This document shows positions 33,120-46,239 of a stretch of 64,000 bases of DNA, one piece after another (position 1 is the stretch's first letter; every line of letters begins with the position of its first letter). The stretch covers positions 643,086,736-643,150,735 of the forward strand of contig NC_053036.3 of NCBI RefSeq assembly GCF_002575655.3, written 5' to 3'. A model generated the notes under the pieces. The model was not told the origin of the DNA and did not search any database. It saw nothing but the letters and a program-made list of their open reading frames with translations. The position numbers were made by a program, and so were the translations under genes. The stretch comes from Aegilops tauschii subsp. strangulata. Lineage: Eukaryota; Streptophyta; Magnoliopsida; Poales; Poaceae.

Positions 33120-36100
33120 GTGTTCTAGGGTTTGATCATGTTATGCTTACGAGAGAGGTTTTAGTCAACGGGTCTGCAACATTCAGATCCGTGTGTGCTT
33201 TACAAATCTCTATGTCATCTTGTAGATGCAGCTACCACGCGCTACTTGGAGCTATTCCAAATAACTGCTCTACTATACGAATCCGGTTCACTACTCAGAG
33301 TCATCCGGATTAGTGTCAAAGTTTGCATCGACGTAACCCTTTACGACGAACCCCCTTTCCACCTCCATAATCGAGAAAATTCCTTAGTCCACTAGATACT
33401 AAGGATAAGTTCGACCGCTGTCATGTGATCCCTTCCTGGATCACTATTGTACCCCTTGACTAACTCATGGCAAGGCACACTTCAGGTGCGGTACACAGCA
33501 TAGCATATTGTAGAGCCTACGTCTAAAGCATAGGGGACGACCTTCGTCCTTTCTCTTTCTTCTGCCGTGGTCAGGTCTTGAGTCTTACTCAATACTCACA
33601 CCTTGTAACACAGCCAAGAACTCCTTCTTTGTTGATCTATTTTGAACTCCTTCAAAATCTTGTCACGGTATGTATTCATTTGAAAGTACTATTAAGCTTT
33701 TTTGATCTATCCTTATAGATCTTGATGCTCAATGTTCAAGTAGCTTAATCCAGGTTTTCCATTAAAAACACTTTTCAAATAACCCTGGATGCTTTCCAGA
33801 AATTCTACATCATTTCTGATCAACAATATGTTAACAACATATACTCATCAAAAATTCTATAGTGCTCCCCCTCACTTCTTTGGAAATACAAGTTTCTCAT
33901 GAACTTTGTATAAACCCAAAATCTTTAATCATCTCATCAAAGCGTTCATTCCAACTCTGAGATGCTTACTCCAATCCTTAGAAGGATTGCTGGAGCTTTG
34001 CATACTTGTTAGCATCTTTCAGGATTGACAAAACCTTCTGGTTGTATCACATACAACTTTTCCTCAAGAAAATCGTCGAGGAAACAATGTTTTGACATCC
34101 TATCTGCAAGATTTCATAAATAATGCAGTAACTGCTAATATAATTCTAACACACTCTTAGCATCGCTACGAGTGAGAAAGTCTCATCGCAGTCAACTCCT
34201 TGAACTTGCCGGAAAACATCTTAACGACAAGTCGAGCTTTCTTAATGGTGACACTTACCATCATTGTCTGTCTTCCCTTTAAAATCCATCTGTACCCAAC
34301 AGCCTTACGACCATCAAGTAGTTCTTTCAAAGTCTATACTTTGTTTTCATACATGGATCCTCTCGGACTTTATGGCCTCGAGCCATTCGTCGGAATCCGG
34401 GCCCACCATCGCTTCTCCATAGCTCGTAGGTTCATTGTTGTCTAGCAACATGACTTCCAAGACATGATTACGTACCACTCTGAAGTAGTACGCATCCTTG
34501 TCGTCCTATGAGGTTTGGTAGTGACTTGAACTGAAGTTTCATGATCACTATCGTAAGCTTCCACTTCAATTGGTGTAGGTGCCACAGGAACAACTTCCTG
34601 TGCCCTGCTACACATTAGTTGAAGTGATGGTTCAATGACCTCATCAAGTCTCCACCATCCTCCCACTCAATTCTTTCGAGAGAAACTTTTCCTCGAGAAA
34701 GGACCCGTTTCTAGAAACAATCACTTTTGCTTCCAGATCTGAAATAGGAGGTATACCCAACTGTTTTGGGTATTCTATGAAGATGCATTTATCCGCTTTG
34801 GGTTCGAGCTTATCAGCCTGAAACTTTTTCACATAAGCGTCGCAGCCCCAAACTTTTATGAAACGACAGCTTAGCTTTCTCTAAACCATAGTTCATACGG
34901 TGTCGTCTCAACAGAATTATGTGGTGCCCTATTTAAAGTGAATGCGGTTGTCTCTAATGCCTAACCCATAAACGATAGTTGTAATTCGATAAGAGACATC
35001 ATGGTATGCACCATATCCAATAGGGTGCAGTTATGATGTTCGGACACTCCATCACAATATGGTGTTCCAGGCAGTATTAGTCGTGAAACAATTTCCACAA
35101 TTTCTTAAGTGTGTGCCAAACTCGTAACTCAGATATTCATCTCTATGATCATATCACAGACATTTTATCCTCTTGTCACGACGATATTCAACTTCACTCT
35201 GAAATTACTTGAACCTTTCAATAATTCAGACTTGTGTTTCATCAAGTAAATATTCTCAGCATCTACTCAAATCATCTGTGAAGTAAGAACATAACGATAT
35301 CCACTGCGTGCGTCAGCACTCATTGGACTGCATACATCAAATGTATTACTTCCAACAAGTTGCTCTCTTGTTCCATCTTACTGAAAACGAGGCCTTTCAG
35401 TCATCTTGCCCATGTGGTATGATTTGCATGTCTCAAGTGATTCAAAATCAAGTGAGTCCAAATGATCCATCTGTATGGACTTTCTTCATGCATATATACT
35501 AATAGACATGGTTCGCATGTCTCAATCTTTTCAAAAACGAGTGAGTCCAAAGATCCATCAACATGGAGCTTCTTTATGCGTTTTATACCAATATGACTCA
35601 AGTGGCAGTGCCACAAGTATGTGGTACTATCATTAGTATCTTATATCTTTTGGCATGAACATGTGTATCACTACGATCGAGATTCAATAAACCATTCATT
35701 TTAGGTGCAAGACCATTGAACGTATTATTCAAATAGACAGAGTAACCATTATTCTCCTTTAATGAATAACCGTATTGCGATAAACATAATCCAATCATGT
35801 CTATGCTCAACGCAAACACCAAATAATAATTATTCAGGTTTAACCCCAATCTCGATGGTAGAGGGAGCATGCGATGCTTGATCACATCAACCTTGGAAAC
35901 ACTTCCAACACATATCGTCATCTCACCTTTAGCTAGTCTCCGTTTATTCCGCAGCTTTTATTTCGAGTTACTAACACTTAGCAACCGAACCGGTATCTAA
36001 TACCCTGGTGCTACTAGGAGTACTAGTAAAGTACACATTAGTATAATGTATATCCAATATACTTCTGTCGACCTTGCCAGCCTTCTCATCTACGAAGTAT

Positions 36101-36880
36101 CTAGGGTAGTTCTGCTTCAGTTATCGTTCCCCTCATTTCAGAAGCACTTAGTCTTGGGTTTGGGTTCAACCTTGGGTTTCTTCACTAGAGCAGCAACTAA
36201 TTTGCCGTTTCATGAAGTATCCCTTCTTGCCCTTGCCCTTCTAGAAACTAGTGGTTTTACTAACCATCAACAATTGATGCTCCTTCTTGATTTCTACTTT
36301 CGCGGTGTCAAACATCGCGAGTTGCTCAAGGATCATCATGTCTATCCCTGATATGTTATAGTTCATCACGAAGCTGTAATAGCTTGGTGGCAGTGACTAT
36401 GGAGAACCATCACTATCTCATCTGGAAGATTAACTCCCACTCGATTCAAGTGATTGTAGTACTCAGACAATCTGAGCACATGCTCAACGATTGAGCTTTT
36501 CTCCCTTAGTTTGCAGGCTTAAGAAACTTGTCAGAGGTCTCATACCTCTTGACGTGGGCATTAGTCTGAAATCCCAATTTCAGTCTTTGGAACATCTCAT
36601 ATGTTCTGCGACGTTTCAAAACCGTCTTTGGTGCCACAATTTTAAACCATTAGCATCACACACTGAACTATCACGTAGTCATCAAAACGTGTATGTCAGA
36701 TGTTTCGTAACATCTACAGACGACGCTCAAGGTTCAACACACTGAGCGGTGCATTAAGAACATAAGCCTTCTGTGCAGCAACGAGGACAATCCTCAGTTT
36801 ACAGACCCAGTCCGCATAATTGCTACTATCAACTTTCAACTAAATTTTCTCTAGGAACATATCTTAGTAGAACTAAAGCG
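33120..36880 (-). pseudogene. Decayed copia gag-pol
   Basis: Pieces in all three minus frames match the first element's polyprotein in order: gag (36880-36050), protease region (35990-35860), the pre-integrase zinc region (35616-35540, WHCHLSHIGIKRIKKLH), integrase end (34832-34644) and reverse transcriptase/RNase H scraps down to about 33120. Stops and frameshifts are everywhere. A local duplication around 35440-35580 repeats the segment for the zinc-region tail. Confidence 0.85.
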
Positions 36881-37113
36881 TAAGCTACAACATTATTTGC
36901 AAAGACATTTTGACTATGTTCATGATAATTAAGTTCATCTGATTATTTAATGAACTCCCACTTAGATAGACACCCCTCTAGTCATCTAAGTGATACATGA
37001 TCCGAATCGACTAGGCCGTGTCCGATCATCACGTGAGACGGACTAGTCATCATCGGTGAACATCTCCATGTTGATCGTATCTACTATACGACTCATGTTC
37101 GACCTTTCGGTCT

Positions 37114-37216
37114 CTTGTGTTCCGAGGCCATGTCTGTACATGCTAGGCTCGTCAAGTCAACCTAAGTGTTTTGCTTGTGTTCCGAGGCCATGTCTGTACA
37201 TGCTAGGCTCGTCAAC
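37114..37216 (-). repeat. 60-bp-period duplication in the copia leader
   Basis: CTTGTGTTCCGAGGCCATGT and the following 25 bases occur at 37114 and again at 37174. The first copia element has this segment only once (near 4553-4595). Confidence 0.85.
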
Positions 37217-38175
37217 ACCCGTTGTATGCGAACGTTAGAATCTATCACACCCGATCATCACGTGGTGCTTCGAAACAACGAACCTTCGCAACGGTGCACA
37301 GTTAGGGGGAACACATCTCTTGAAATTTTAGTGAGGGATCATCTTATTTATGCTACCGTTGTTCTAAGCAAATAAGATGTAAACATGACAAACATCACAT
37401 GCAAATTATAAAGTGACATGATATGGCCAATATCATCTTGCGCCTTTTGATCTCCATCTTCTAGGCGCGCATTGACCACCTTCGTCACCGGCATGACACG
37501 CATCTCCATCAACATGATCTCCATCATCGTGTTTTCATGAAGTTGTCTCGCCAACTATTACTTCTACTACTATGGCTAATGGTTAGCAATAAAGTAAAGT
37601 AATTACATGGCGTTTTTCATTGACACGCAGGTCATACAATAAATTAAGACAACTCCTATGGCTCCTGCCGGTTGTCATACTCATCGACATGCAAGTCGTG
37701 ATTCCTATTACAAGAACATGATCAATCTCATACATCACATATATCATTCATCACATCCTTTTGGCCATATCACATCACATAGCATACCCTGCAAAAACAA
37801 GTTAGACGTCCTCTAATTGTTGTTGCATGTTTTACGTGGCTGCTATGGGTTTCTAGCAAGAACGTTTCTTACCTACGCAAAAGCCACAACGGTGATATGC
37901 CAATTGCTATTTACCCTTCATAAGGACCCTTTTCATCGAATCCGATCCGACTAAAGTGGGAGAGACAGACACCCGCTAGCCACCTTATGCATCAAGTGCA
38001 TGTCAGTCGGTGGAACCTGTCTCACGTAAGAGTACGTGTAAGGTCGGTCCGGGCCGCTTCATCCCACAATGCCGCCGAATCAATATAAGACTAGTAACGG
38101 TAAGCAAATTGAACAAATCGTCGCCCACAACTACTTTGTGTTCTACTCGTGCATAGAATCTACGCATAAACCTGA

Positions 38176-38186
38176 CTCTGATACCA
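38176..38186 (-). other. tRNA primer binding site, second copia element
   Basis: The minus strand reads TGGTATCAGAG, the standard initiator-Met-tRNA site of Angela/BARE elements, next to the LTR remnant TGTTGGGGAACG starting at 38188. Confidence 0.85.
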
Positions 38187-38212
38187 CTGTTGGGGAACGT
38201 AACAGAAATTCG

Positions 38213-40470
38213 TGTCAAAGGCATTGCTGAGTGCTGAACTTTGTTGGAGATGGCAGATTCACTAACAAGGTCACCGAAGTTTTGTAAGACAAGAGGAGAA
38301 TGTCAAATGTCAAAATGGATTTGGAGGAGAGATTGAGCTGGGGCAAGGCACGTTCCAGATGTGTGAAAAACGAGCATACGTGTTTCGTCACCACTCGAGT
38401 GATTGCAATAGATGTATATATTTTTTATGAAAAGTGTTATTTCGTGGCAACGCGGACACTAAAGTTCTACGTGCGCAAAGCTTGTCTGGCAGAATGCATT
38501 GTTTGCATTGAACACACACACACACACACACACGCGCACACACACACACACACCCACGGAATTGTACCGGGTGGCTGGGCGACCCACGTTCTTGAGTCAA
38601 CGCATATCAAAGGGAGTGGCATCCAATCCAGCTGCAACCAGCCACTCTCCTGGGATCGCACGCCCGTCGTTACCAGGGAAAGAGAACCAGGCTCCCATGG
38701 TGGAGTCGGTCGATACACCTGCTGCCTTCCTGTGCGTCGTTGATCGGTGCTGAGATCAATGTAAAAAACAGCGTGGCCCTTCTCCAAATGCTATACAGGT
38801 TATAGCGTGCTATATTCAAAATAGCGTTGTGAAAAAAATATGCCAAATATATCCCAGAAATTAAGAAGTTCAACATCTAAAATTTGTAGTTACAAGGAGA
38901 TCAGATTATTGCTCTAAGCCCTGGTTAAACTACAGGAAAAACAGGGAAACAGGGCATGTACAGGCAATGGTTAAACTAGGGCATGACGTGCAATGGTTAA
39001 ACTACATCAAAATTTGTAGTTGTATTATGCAATGGTCAAACTACAGGAATTAACTGGGAAGGAAACAAACTTGCATCCAAAAAGGGAAGGAAACTACAGG
39101 AAAAGCTGCATAAACCTCCTTAGCTAGTATTATGTTCGGATGGCATGATGCTCCAAAGCAGAGAAGGAAACAAACATGCATAAAGCACCAAACCATGTTC
39201 TACTTCAATCAAGAGAAGGAAACAGACTTGCATAAGGAAAATCTGAGATATTACAGTAGATTATCCATGGCAGGAGCTCTATTTTGCAGTAGATTATCCA
39301 TAACGCGATTAGCGTCATAGCGAGTAATAAAATGGCTAAAATGGCACTCTCAGATACGCTATAGGGAGGTTAAAAACGCCGAAATAGCATGCTAGTATTT
39401 TTTTAGTTGGTCGAGATCGATCGCCGAACCAATTGGATCTGTAGATATACATATAGAGAGAGGTACTTCCTAATCGATCGGCAACTCCTAATCGAACTAC
39501 TAATCGGAACTTGTTTCTCCTAGTGAGACGGATTGATTTAACAAGGGGAACTGATGCTGGGAGTACCTCGAAAGGAGGGAGACGGTAGCAGGATAGCCCT
39601 GGCGCGATGTGCTGGGACTCGACGAAGAAGGGGAACGGCGATGGCGGCGGCGGCGGCGACGCGCGTCCCCAGTGTTGGTGGGTGGGAGGCGGGGGCGGCG
39701 GCGCTGAGGTACGGCACGGCACGGCAAGGCACGGCGGGATCCACAAGGGGCGGAAGGGGAAGAGTAAACAAAGGGAGACGATGCGCTTCTATGATGGCTC
39801 TCCTGATGATAAGATGTATATTTTTTGTTACTAGAAAAACTGAAAAAGCACCCCCTTCGCGTGATACAATTCTTAGCGCAGGATCCTATAATCCTCTATA
39901 ACACTAAACTCTCTAATTTTTTTTGCAATCAATTGAGGTATCCAACTAAAATTAGGTCATTTGATTTGATCGGGTCAACAATTTCTCAAAGCTCTCTCGT
40001 TCAATTCTTTTATACTATACACTATGCTTCCTAATTTTTAACGCCTCACAACTAATTGAGATCTTTGATTTAAAATTAAGTCACTCAATTTTGATAGGGT
40101 CAACAATTTCTCAAGGAGCTCTCTCATTCAATTATTTTAATTCACTATTGTTCCCTAGTTTCGAAGCTTTTCAATTCGATTGAGGTATTCAATTGTGGAT
40201 TTGGTTTAAGATTTTGATCGGGCCAATCATTTTTCAAATCAATCAGCATCAGCCGCCTATAAAAACATATTAATCACGTGCACCCTCCTACCACCTAGAA
40301 AAAAAGGCCAGCAAGTGATAATGTAGGACCTATATAGTACATGCAGTTACGGACATATAAAATTTTGCACATAAATATGGATTTCTTAGCGGATAACACA
40401 GAATCATCACGAGAAAGGCCCGCCAAATTATAAAAAAACACTACATCATCTTCCCGCCCCGCCAAACTAA
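38213..40470. other. Unassigned stretch with a CA microsatellite and a GC-rich block
   Basis: A CA dinucleotide run interrupted by GCGC lies at 38511-38555. A GC-rich block at 39555-39775 has a GGC repeat (39644-39660) and overlapping frames on both strands that look like composition effects; it might be a 5' exon remnant. Two blocks with GCTATA/TATAGC words (38788-38830 and 39325-39395) look like scraps of one dispersed repeat. Nothing else is assigned. Confidence 0.4.
38511..38555. repeat. CA dinucleotide microsatellite
   Basis: A run of about 22 CA units with one CGCG interruption near 38532. Simple repeat without coding meaning. Confidence 0.95.
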
Positions 40471-40471
40471 A

Positions 40472-40727
40472 TATTCCATCAATTCAAAAATATAAGGGTA
40501 TTAGTTTTATGGAAAGTCAAATTCCTTTAACTTTGACCAAGTTTAGAACAAAAAATGTCAACATCCACTATATTAAACAAAAAATATGAAAATTCATTTC
40601 ATGATGGATCTAATTATACCAATTTGGTTTTATGGTTTTTGATATATTTCTCTACAAATTTGATCAAACTTAAAAATATTTGACTTTAAAAAATGCAATA
40701 CAACTTGTATTCGAAACAGAGTGAGTA
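40472..40727. mobile_element. Stowaway-like MITE, degenerate (about 255 bp)
   Basis: The left end TATTCCATCAATTCAAAAAT resembles the inverse of the right end (minus strand TACTCACTCTGTTTCGAATA). Both are decayed forms of the CTCCCTCCGT-type terminal repeat, with TA at the outer edges. The AT-rich body has no coding content, as expected for this class of small non-autonomous element. Confidence 0.5.
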
Positions 40728-40796
40728 ATGTTTCTAAGAAACCAACAACACCAACGGCGCAGCAAAGCGCTTTCGACCCTTCTAGTAAAGATGATA

Positions 40797-40830
40797 CTCC
40801 CTACGTCCCATAATATAAGAGCAGAGGGAG
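40797..40830. mobile_element. 34-bp Stowaway remnant: nearly only terminal repeats
   Basis: CTCCCTACGTCCCATAATAT with AAGAGC is a Stowaway left end, directly joined to CAGAGGGAG, a right end, with TA on both outer sides (40795-40796, 40831-40832). The body is missing. Confidence 0.65.
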
Positions 40831-41181
40831 TAATTTATTAGTGTGCGGATATGATAGGTTACAGTTCCTATGCGTACATAACTTTGAGAGATTCTACGCC
40901 TATGTAAATTTAGTTACGGGTTTAACGTAACTAGCTAGGAGAAAAGGTTAGCATTGAAGAATCAAGGGAAGAAGAGCCCCACCCCTTGAAGTTCCCATAA
41001 TATAAGAGCAGAGGGAATAATTTATTAGTGTGCGGATATGATAGGTTACAGTTCTTAAGCGTACATAATTTTGAGAGATTCTACGCCTACGTAAATTTAG
41101 TTACGGGTTTAACGTAACTAGGTAGGTGAAACGGTTAGCATTGAATAATCAAGGGAAGATGAGTCCCACCCCTTGAAGTTC
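40806..41181. repeat. 187-bp tandem duplication
   Basis: Unit 1 (40806-40992) and unit 2 (40993-41181) share the order CCCATAATATAAGAGC, TTATTAGTGTGCGGATATGA, ACGGGTTTAACGTAACTA, GAATCAAGGGAAGA and CCCCTTGAAGTTCC. About a dozen substitutions separate them. Confidence 0.93.
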
Positions 41182-42798
41182 CGCGTGGGGTGGCGCTGGG
41201 GGAGGGGGGAGCATCTGCAATGGGCCGGAGGACCAGTGCGCAGACAATGATACCGGAGGCCGCCATTTAATATTGCTCTCATATATTTGAACAACAATTT
41301 GAGAAAACAGGAAGGGATTTTTTGGCAGGCGTTGTTGACGTCCTTAAAATTGATGTGATGCGCCATGATTTGTCCTTCTTTGGTACCTTGACCGGGTTGG
41401 CCCGTCATTCGGGGAGCTTGATTTCGTGGATGAATCTGGCCTCTGATAGCTTGGCCGGCTCTTCGCCATAGCTTGTCTTTTTGGTTCCGAGAACTAACGG
41501 AGCGCATGTTTAACAGGTTTTAAATCCCCCGATTATATTGAGGCTGTGCTTTGCGGGGTTTTGGGATTCCTGGCATGTCTGAAGGATGCTTGTCGAATAT
41601 ATCCCCATTTTCCAGAAGGAAAGCGCGTAGTGCTTCATCAAGTGATGGTCCAACCGTGCTCCGATTGAGGCCGTTTTAGAAGGGTCCTCAGGATGCACCT
41701 GAAATTTAACTATCTCATCGGTTGGTTTAAACGACATAGACTTAGACCTCTGATCGAGAATGGCGTCGTCCCTGTCCATGGTTGCACGCAGTGTTGTCAA
41801 TTCTTTGGTTGTGAGGATCTTGGCCTCTGCCTCTAAGGCGAGTGAGGCCATTTTGTTCTCTGCTTTAAGAGATATATCTACATTGCTGGCCACCGTGATC
41901 ACTCCATTTGGTCCCGGCATCTTCAGCTTCATATATGCATAGTGGTGGATGGCGTGAAACCTAGCGAACACGTCTCATCCGAGTAAAGCATGATAACCAC
42001 TTTGGAAGGGTACGATGTTGAAGATTAATTCCTCAACTCGGTAGTTCTCGTGCGTTCTGAACACCACGTCGAGCGTGACCCTACCGTTGCATCATGCCTC
42101 CTTTCCTGGAACGATTCTTTTGAAGCTATGCGTGGTTTATTGAACTGCATCTTTTGTAAAGTGTCCTCATAAATGAGGTTCAAACTGTTGTGGCCGTCCG
42201 TCAGAACTTTGGTTAGTCTATAGCCGTCAACAATGGGGGTGAGGACTAGGGCCGTGATTCCTCGGATGGGGGTAGACGTCGGCTGATCATCCTATCCGGA
42301 GGTGATCAGGGTGTCCAACCATCTGTTGTCCGAGGTGGCCACGTGGCTAACGTGGTTGATCTCTCGGAGAGCTCTTTTTCGCTAGTTCCTTGATGGGTGA
42401 GTCTCACAGATCGTTAGGATCTCGTCCTCGTCAGGCGACTGCCAGCTTGGTAATTTTTCTCGGCCTTTCTAGCTTCTGAGGTTGTCTCGAAGGTTTATCC
42501 CTCCTTTCTCCACCTCCCTGACAACCCAACATGCTAGAAGCCTGTGGGTTGGTTTTTTGTTTAACGAGACGGAATGTATGGCACAACGTTCGTCCAAGAG
42601 ACAAACGTGTCCAGCGCCGATTTCGGTGCTTACTCCAGTTGATTCTTTTTTCGATCAGGCTCATCGACTCGCTTGTCCGCTCTAGAGCGTTTTGGGCGTC
42701 GCTTGAGACACGTGTGTTTATCACCAGAGTTCGATAGACCCTGGATCGAATCCCTTTGTTCCTTCTCTGCTAGCCGGGCGTCCTCCATGATCTAGTAT

Positions 42799-44367
42799 TG
42801 ATACGTCTCCAACGTATCTATAATTTTTTTTATTATTCCATGCTGTTATATTATCATTCTTGGATGTTTTACAATCATTTTATATCATTTTTTGGGACTA
42901 ACCTATTGACATAGTGCCCAGTGCCAGTTGCTGTTTTTGCTTGTTTTTTACATTACAAGAAATCAATACCAAACGCAGTCCAAACGCAGCGAAACTTTTC
43001 GTGGATTTTTTCTGGACCAGAAGACACCTGTTGGGCCAAAGAAGTACAAGAGGGGTGCTCCGAGGGGAGCACAACCCACAGGGCTCACCTGGGGGGCCAG
43101 ACGTGCCCAGGTGGTTTGTGCCCACCTCGGTGGCCTCCTGCACCGCCTCTTTGCTCTATAAATACCCCAATATTCCAGAAACCCTAGGAGAGTCGACGAA
43201 AATCAATACCAGCCGCCACAAGTTCCAGAACCACCAGATCCAATCTAGACACCATCACAGAGGGGTTCATCATCCTCATTGGTGTCTCTCCGATGATGCG
43301 TGAGTAGTTCATTGTAGACCTACGGATCCGTAGTTAGTAGCTAGATGGCTCCCTCTCTCTCTTTTGATTCTCAATACAATGGTCTCTTGGAGATCTATTT
43401 GATGTAACTATTTTTGCGGTGTGTTTGTTGGGATCCGATGATCTTTGAGTTTATGATCAGATCTATGTTTTTATCCATGAAAGATATTTGAGTCTTTTGA
43501 TCTCTTATATGCATGATTACTTATAGCCTCGTATTTCTTCTCTGATATTTGGGTTTTGTTTGGCCAACTCGATATATTTATCTTGCAATAAGAGGTGCTT
43601 TGTGATGGGTTCGATCTTACGGTGCTTGATCCCGGTGACAGAAGGGAAACCGACACGTATGTATCGTTGCTATTAAGGATAACAAGATGGGGTCTATTTC
43701 TACATAAATAGATCTTGTCTACATCATGTCATCGTTCTTATTGCATTACTCCTTTTCTTCATGAACTTAATACACTAGATGCATGCTGGATAGCGGTCGA
43801 TATGTGGAGTAATAGTAGTAGATGCAGGCAGGAGTCGGTCTACTAATCTTGGACGTGATGCCTATATAATGATCATTGCTTGGATATCGTCATGATTATT
43901 TGAAGTTCTATCAATTGCCCAACAGTAATTTGTTTACCCACCGTATGCTATTTTTCTCGAGAGAAGCCACTAGTGAAATCTACGGCCTCCGGGTCTCTTC
44001 TTTATTATATTTGCCTTCGCGATCTATTTTTATTTGCTTTTATTTTCAGATCTATTAATCAAAAAATATAAAAATACCTTGCTGCAATTTTTATTTATTT
44101 ATTATATCTCGCGTTCTCGCGAGATCTATTTATCCAATCTACCATAATTTTACCTATCTTTTTACCCGTGAGAAATTGACAACCCCTCTCTTACGTCATG
44201 TTGCAAGTATTTGTTCTTTGTGTGCAGCAGCTGTTTACGTAGTGTTGCGTGGTTCTCCTACTGGTTCGATAACCTTGGACTCATCACTGAGGGAAATACC
44301 TACAGTTGTTGTGCTGCATCATCCCTTCCTCTTTGGGGAAATACCGATGTAGTTCAAGCAAACATCA
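42799..44367 (+). repeat. Solo LTR, second copy (1569 bp), target duplication AGTAT
   Basis: The same family as 7653-9210 over the whole length. It starts TGATACGTCTCCAACG and ends AACATCA, with AGTAT before (42794-42798) and after (44368-44372). A TATAAATA box lies at 43157-43164. No internal sequence remains. Confidence 0.92.
43157..43164 (+). promoter_or_regulatory. TATA box of the second solo LTR
   Basis: CTCTATAAATACCCC downstream of a GC-rich block, identical in position to that of the first solo LTR at 8010. Confidence 0.6.
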
Positions 44368-44914
44368 AGTATCTTGATATGATGTCTGATATCTCGGGGA
44401 ACGTTCTAACACGTCTCCGAGCCAAGAGGTTGGAGATGTCTTCATCGTCGCAATTGAAGCGGAATGGTGCTAGAGCCTCCATGTCACAACAATCTGGGAT
44501 CTTATTTTCTACATACAAACGTGAATCTCATCCAAAACTGTCGAACTGTCTCTTTGGGATTTGTTTAACCTCATCCGAATTCCAGACATCGGTTGGCCCT
44601 AAATTATCGAGGCAGTGTGCGACGTGGGTGGTGGGTGGGAGAGAAAATTTGATTCCACTCTGATCTAACATCAGTCTACCGAGGAAATCCTCCTGGGGAT
44701 AGCCTGACGGGGCCCTTGGGAAGGACCGTGCAATAACGTTAACATAGTCATTTTGATGAGTGTTCGGATATGAGTTCCGAGCTTGGTCTGGCCAGTTGTG
44801 GTTGTGATGTAATGAACATAGAACCGTTTTTTGGGCGGCGACCGCCTGAGGATCCTCGGCTAGATCCGAAGATCCTGGGAGGGGTTTAACCGCCAGGTCT
44901 GATTCGTCGGGCTT

Positions 44915-46238
44915 TGATGTCTACTACGCAACTTTATTCTTGTAGACTCGTGTTGGGCCTCCAAGCGCAGAGTTTTATAGGACAGTAGCAATTTTTCCTC
45001 AAGTGGATGACCTAAAATTTATCAATCTGTAGGAGGCGTAGGATGAAGATTGTCTCTCCCAAATAACCTTGCAACCAAATAACAAAGAGTCTCTTGTTTC
45101 CCCAACACACCAAATACAATGGTAATTTGTATAGGCGCACTAGTTCGGCGAAGAGATGGTGATACAAGTGTAATATGGATAGTAGACATTTGTTTTTGTA
45201 ATAAGAATAATAAAAAACAGCAAGGTAGCAATTGATAAAATGGAGCACAAACGGTATTGCAAAGCTTGAAAATGAGTCCTAGGGTCCGTACTTTCGGTAG
45301 TGCAATCTCTCAACAATGCTAATCTAATTGGATCATATAACCATCCCTTAAAGTGCGATCAAGAATCACTCCAAAGTTCTTATCTAGCGGAGAACATAAG
45401 AAGAAATTGTTTGTAGATATTCTTTCCGATCGATCTATCCAAGAGTTCGTACTAAAATAACACCAAGTTATTCTTTCCGATCGATCTATCAAGAGTTCGT
45501 ACTAAAATAACACCAAATTATTTTTTCCTATCGATCTATCAAGAGTTCGTACTAAAATAACGCCAAAGCATATTCAGATTCATAATACTTAATTCAACAC
45601 AAAGAACCTCAAAGAGTGCCCCAAAATTTCTAGTGGAGAAATAAAAGACGAGAACCTGCATCAACCCCTATGCATAGATTACCCCAATTTCACTTCGGAA
45701 ATCCGTGAGATGAGTGCCAAAACATATTTCAAGTGAATCAATATAATACCCCATTGTCACCACAGGTATTCATATGCAAGACATATATCAAGTGCTCTCA
45801 AGTCCATAAAAGTATTCAATCCGATAAGATCGAAATCTCAAAGGGAAAACTTAATTCATCACAACAAGATATAGAGGGGAAAACACAATATGATCCAACT
45901 ATATTAACAAAGCCCATGATACATCCAGATCGTGCCATCTCGAGAACACGAGAGAGAGAGATTAAACATATAGTTACTGGTACAAACCCTCAGCCCCGAG
46001 GGTGGACTACTCCCTCCTCATCATGGTGGCCGCTGGGATGATGAAGATGGCCACCGGTGATGATTTCCCCCTCCGGCGGAGTGCCGGAACGGGTTCTAGA
46101 TTGGTTTTTGTGGCTATAGAGGCTTGCGGCGGTGGAACTTCTGATTTAGGGTTATCTTCCGGGGATTTGGAATATTTGAATTTTTAGGGCGAAGAAGCAG
46201 TGCGGGAGGCCACCGAGGTGGGCACAAACCACCAGGGC
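44915..46238 (-). repeat. Sabrina-like gypsy LTR, truncated at its 5' end
   Basis: The left end TGATGTCTACTACGCAAC (minus strand ends ...GTAGACATCA) and the following 1.3 kb match my memory of the Sabrina family LTR. An internal repeat of CGATCTATC(C)AAGAGTTCGTACT, three times at 45428-45554, is visible. On the right it stops at about 46238 inside a coding fragment, before the LTR start. No partner LTR or internal region is present here. Confidence 0.7.
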
Positions 46239-46239
46239 G

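Larger units (their letters stand above)
31625..38212 (-). mobile_element. Second Angela-type copia element, heavily decayed, both LTRs truncated
   Basis: Minus-strand order: about 25 bases of 5' LTR end (38188-38212), a primer site, a leader similar to that of the first element (36900-38170), broken gag-pol, a 3' untranslated tail and a long 3' LTR whose far end is missing at about 31625. Sequence alignments by eye to 1-7277 hold over most of the length, including the leader words CACTTAGATAGACA and GTTAGACGTCCTCTA. Many small indels place it as much older than the first element. Confidence 0.88.
41250..44914 (-). pseudogene. Decayed Tat-type gypsy gag-protease-pol, split by a solo LTR
   Basis: On the minus strand, 44914-44373 reads as gag-like (SFPRAPSGYPQEDFLG near 44720-44670). 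After the solo LTR the region 42798-41972 matches the gag-protease stretch of Tat-lineage elements (in pieces), 41971-41510 gives the end of the protease region with YMKLKMPGPNGVITVASN and HPEDPSKTASIGA, and 41507-41290 gives the start of reverse transcriptase (HINFKDVNNACQK, corresponding to the DxxxLNKACPKD region). Integrase is absent. Many stops and frameshifts. Tat-lineage naming is from memory of such linker sequences. Confidence 0.7.

Noticed and set aside
38300..38743. 147-residue frame with a His-Thr repeat
   Set aside because: The repeat is the CA microsatellite and the flanks show no known domain.
39336..39901. GC-rich frames on both strands, possible first exon of a gene
   Set aside because: No splice partner or domain found; GGC and GGCAC simple repeats explain the openness. 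Kept only as a note in the unassigned stretch.
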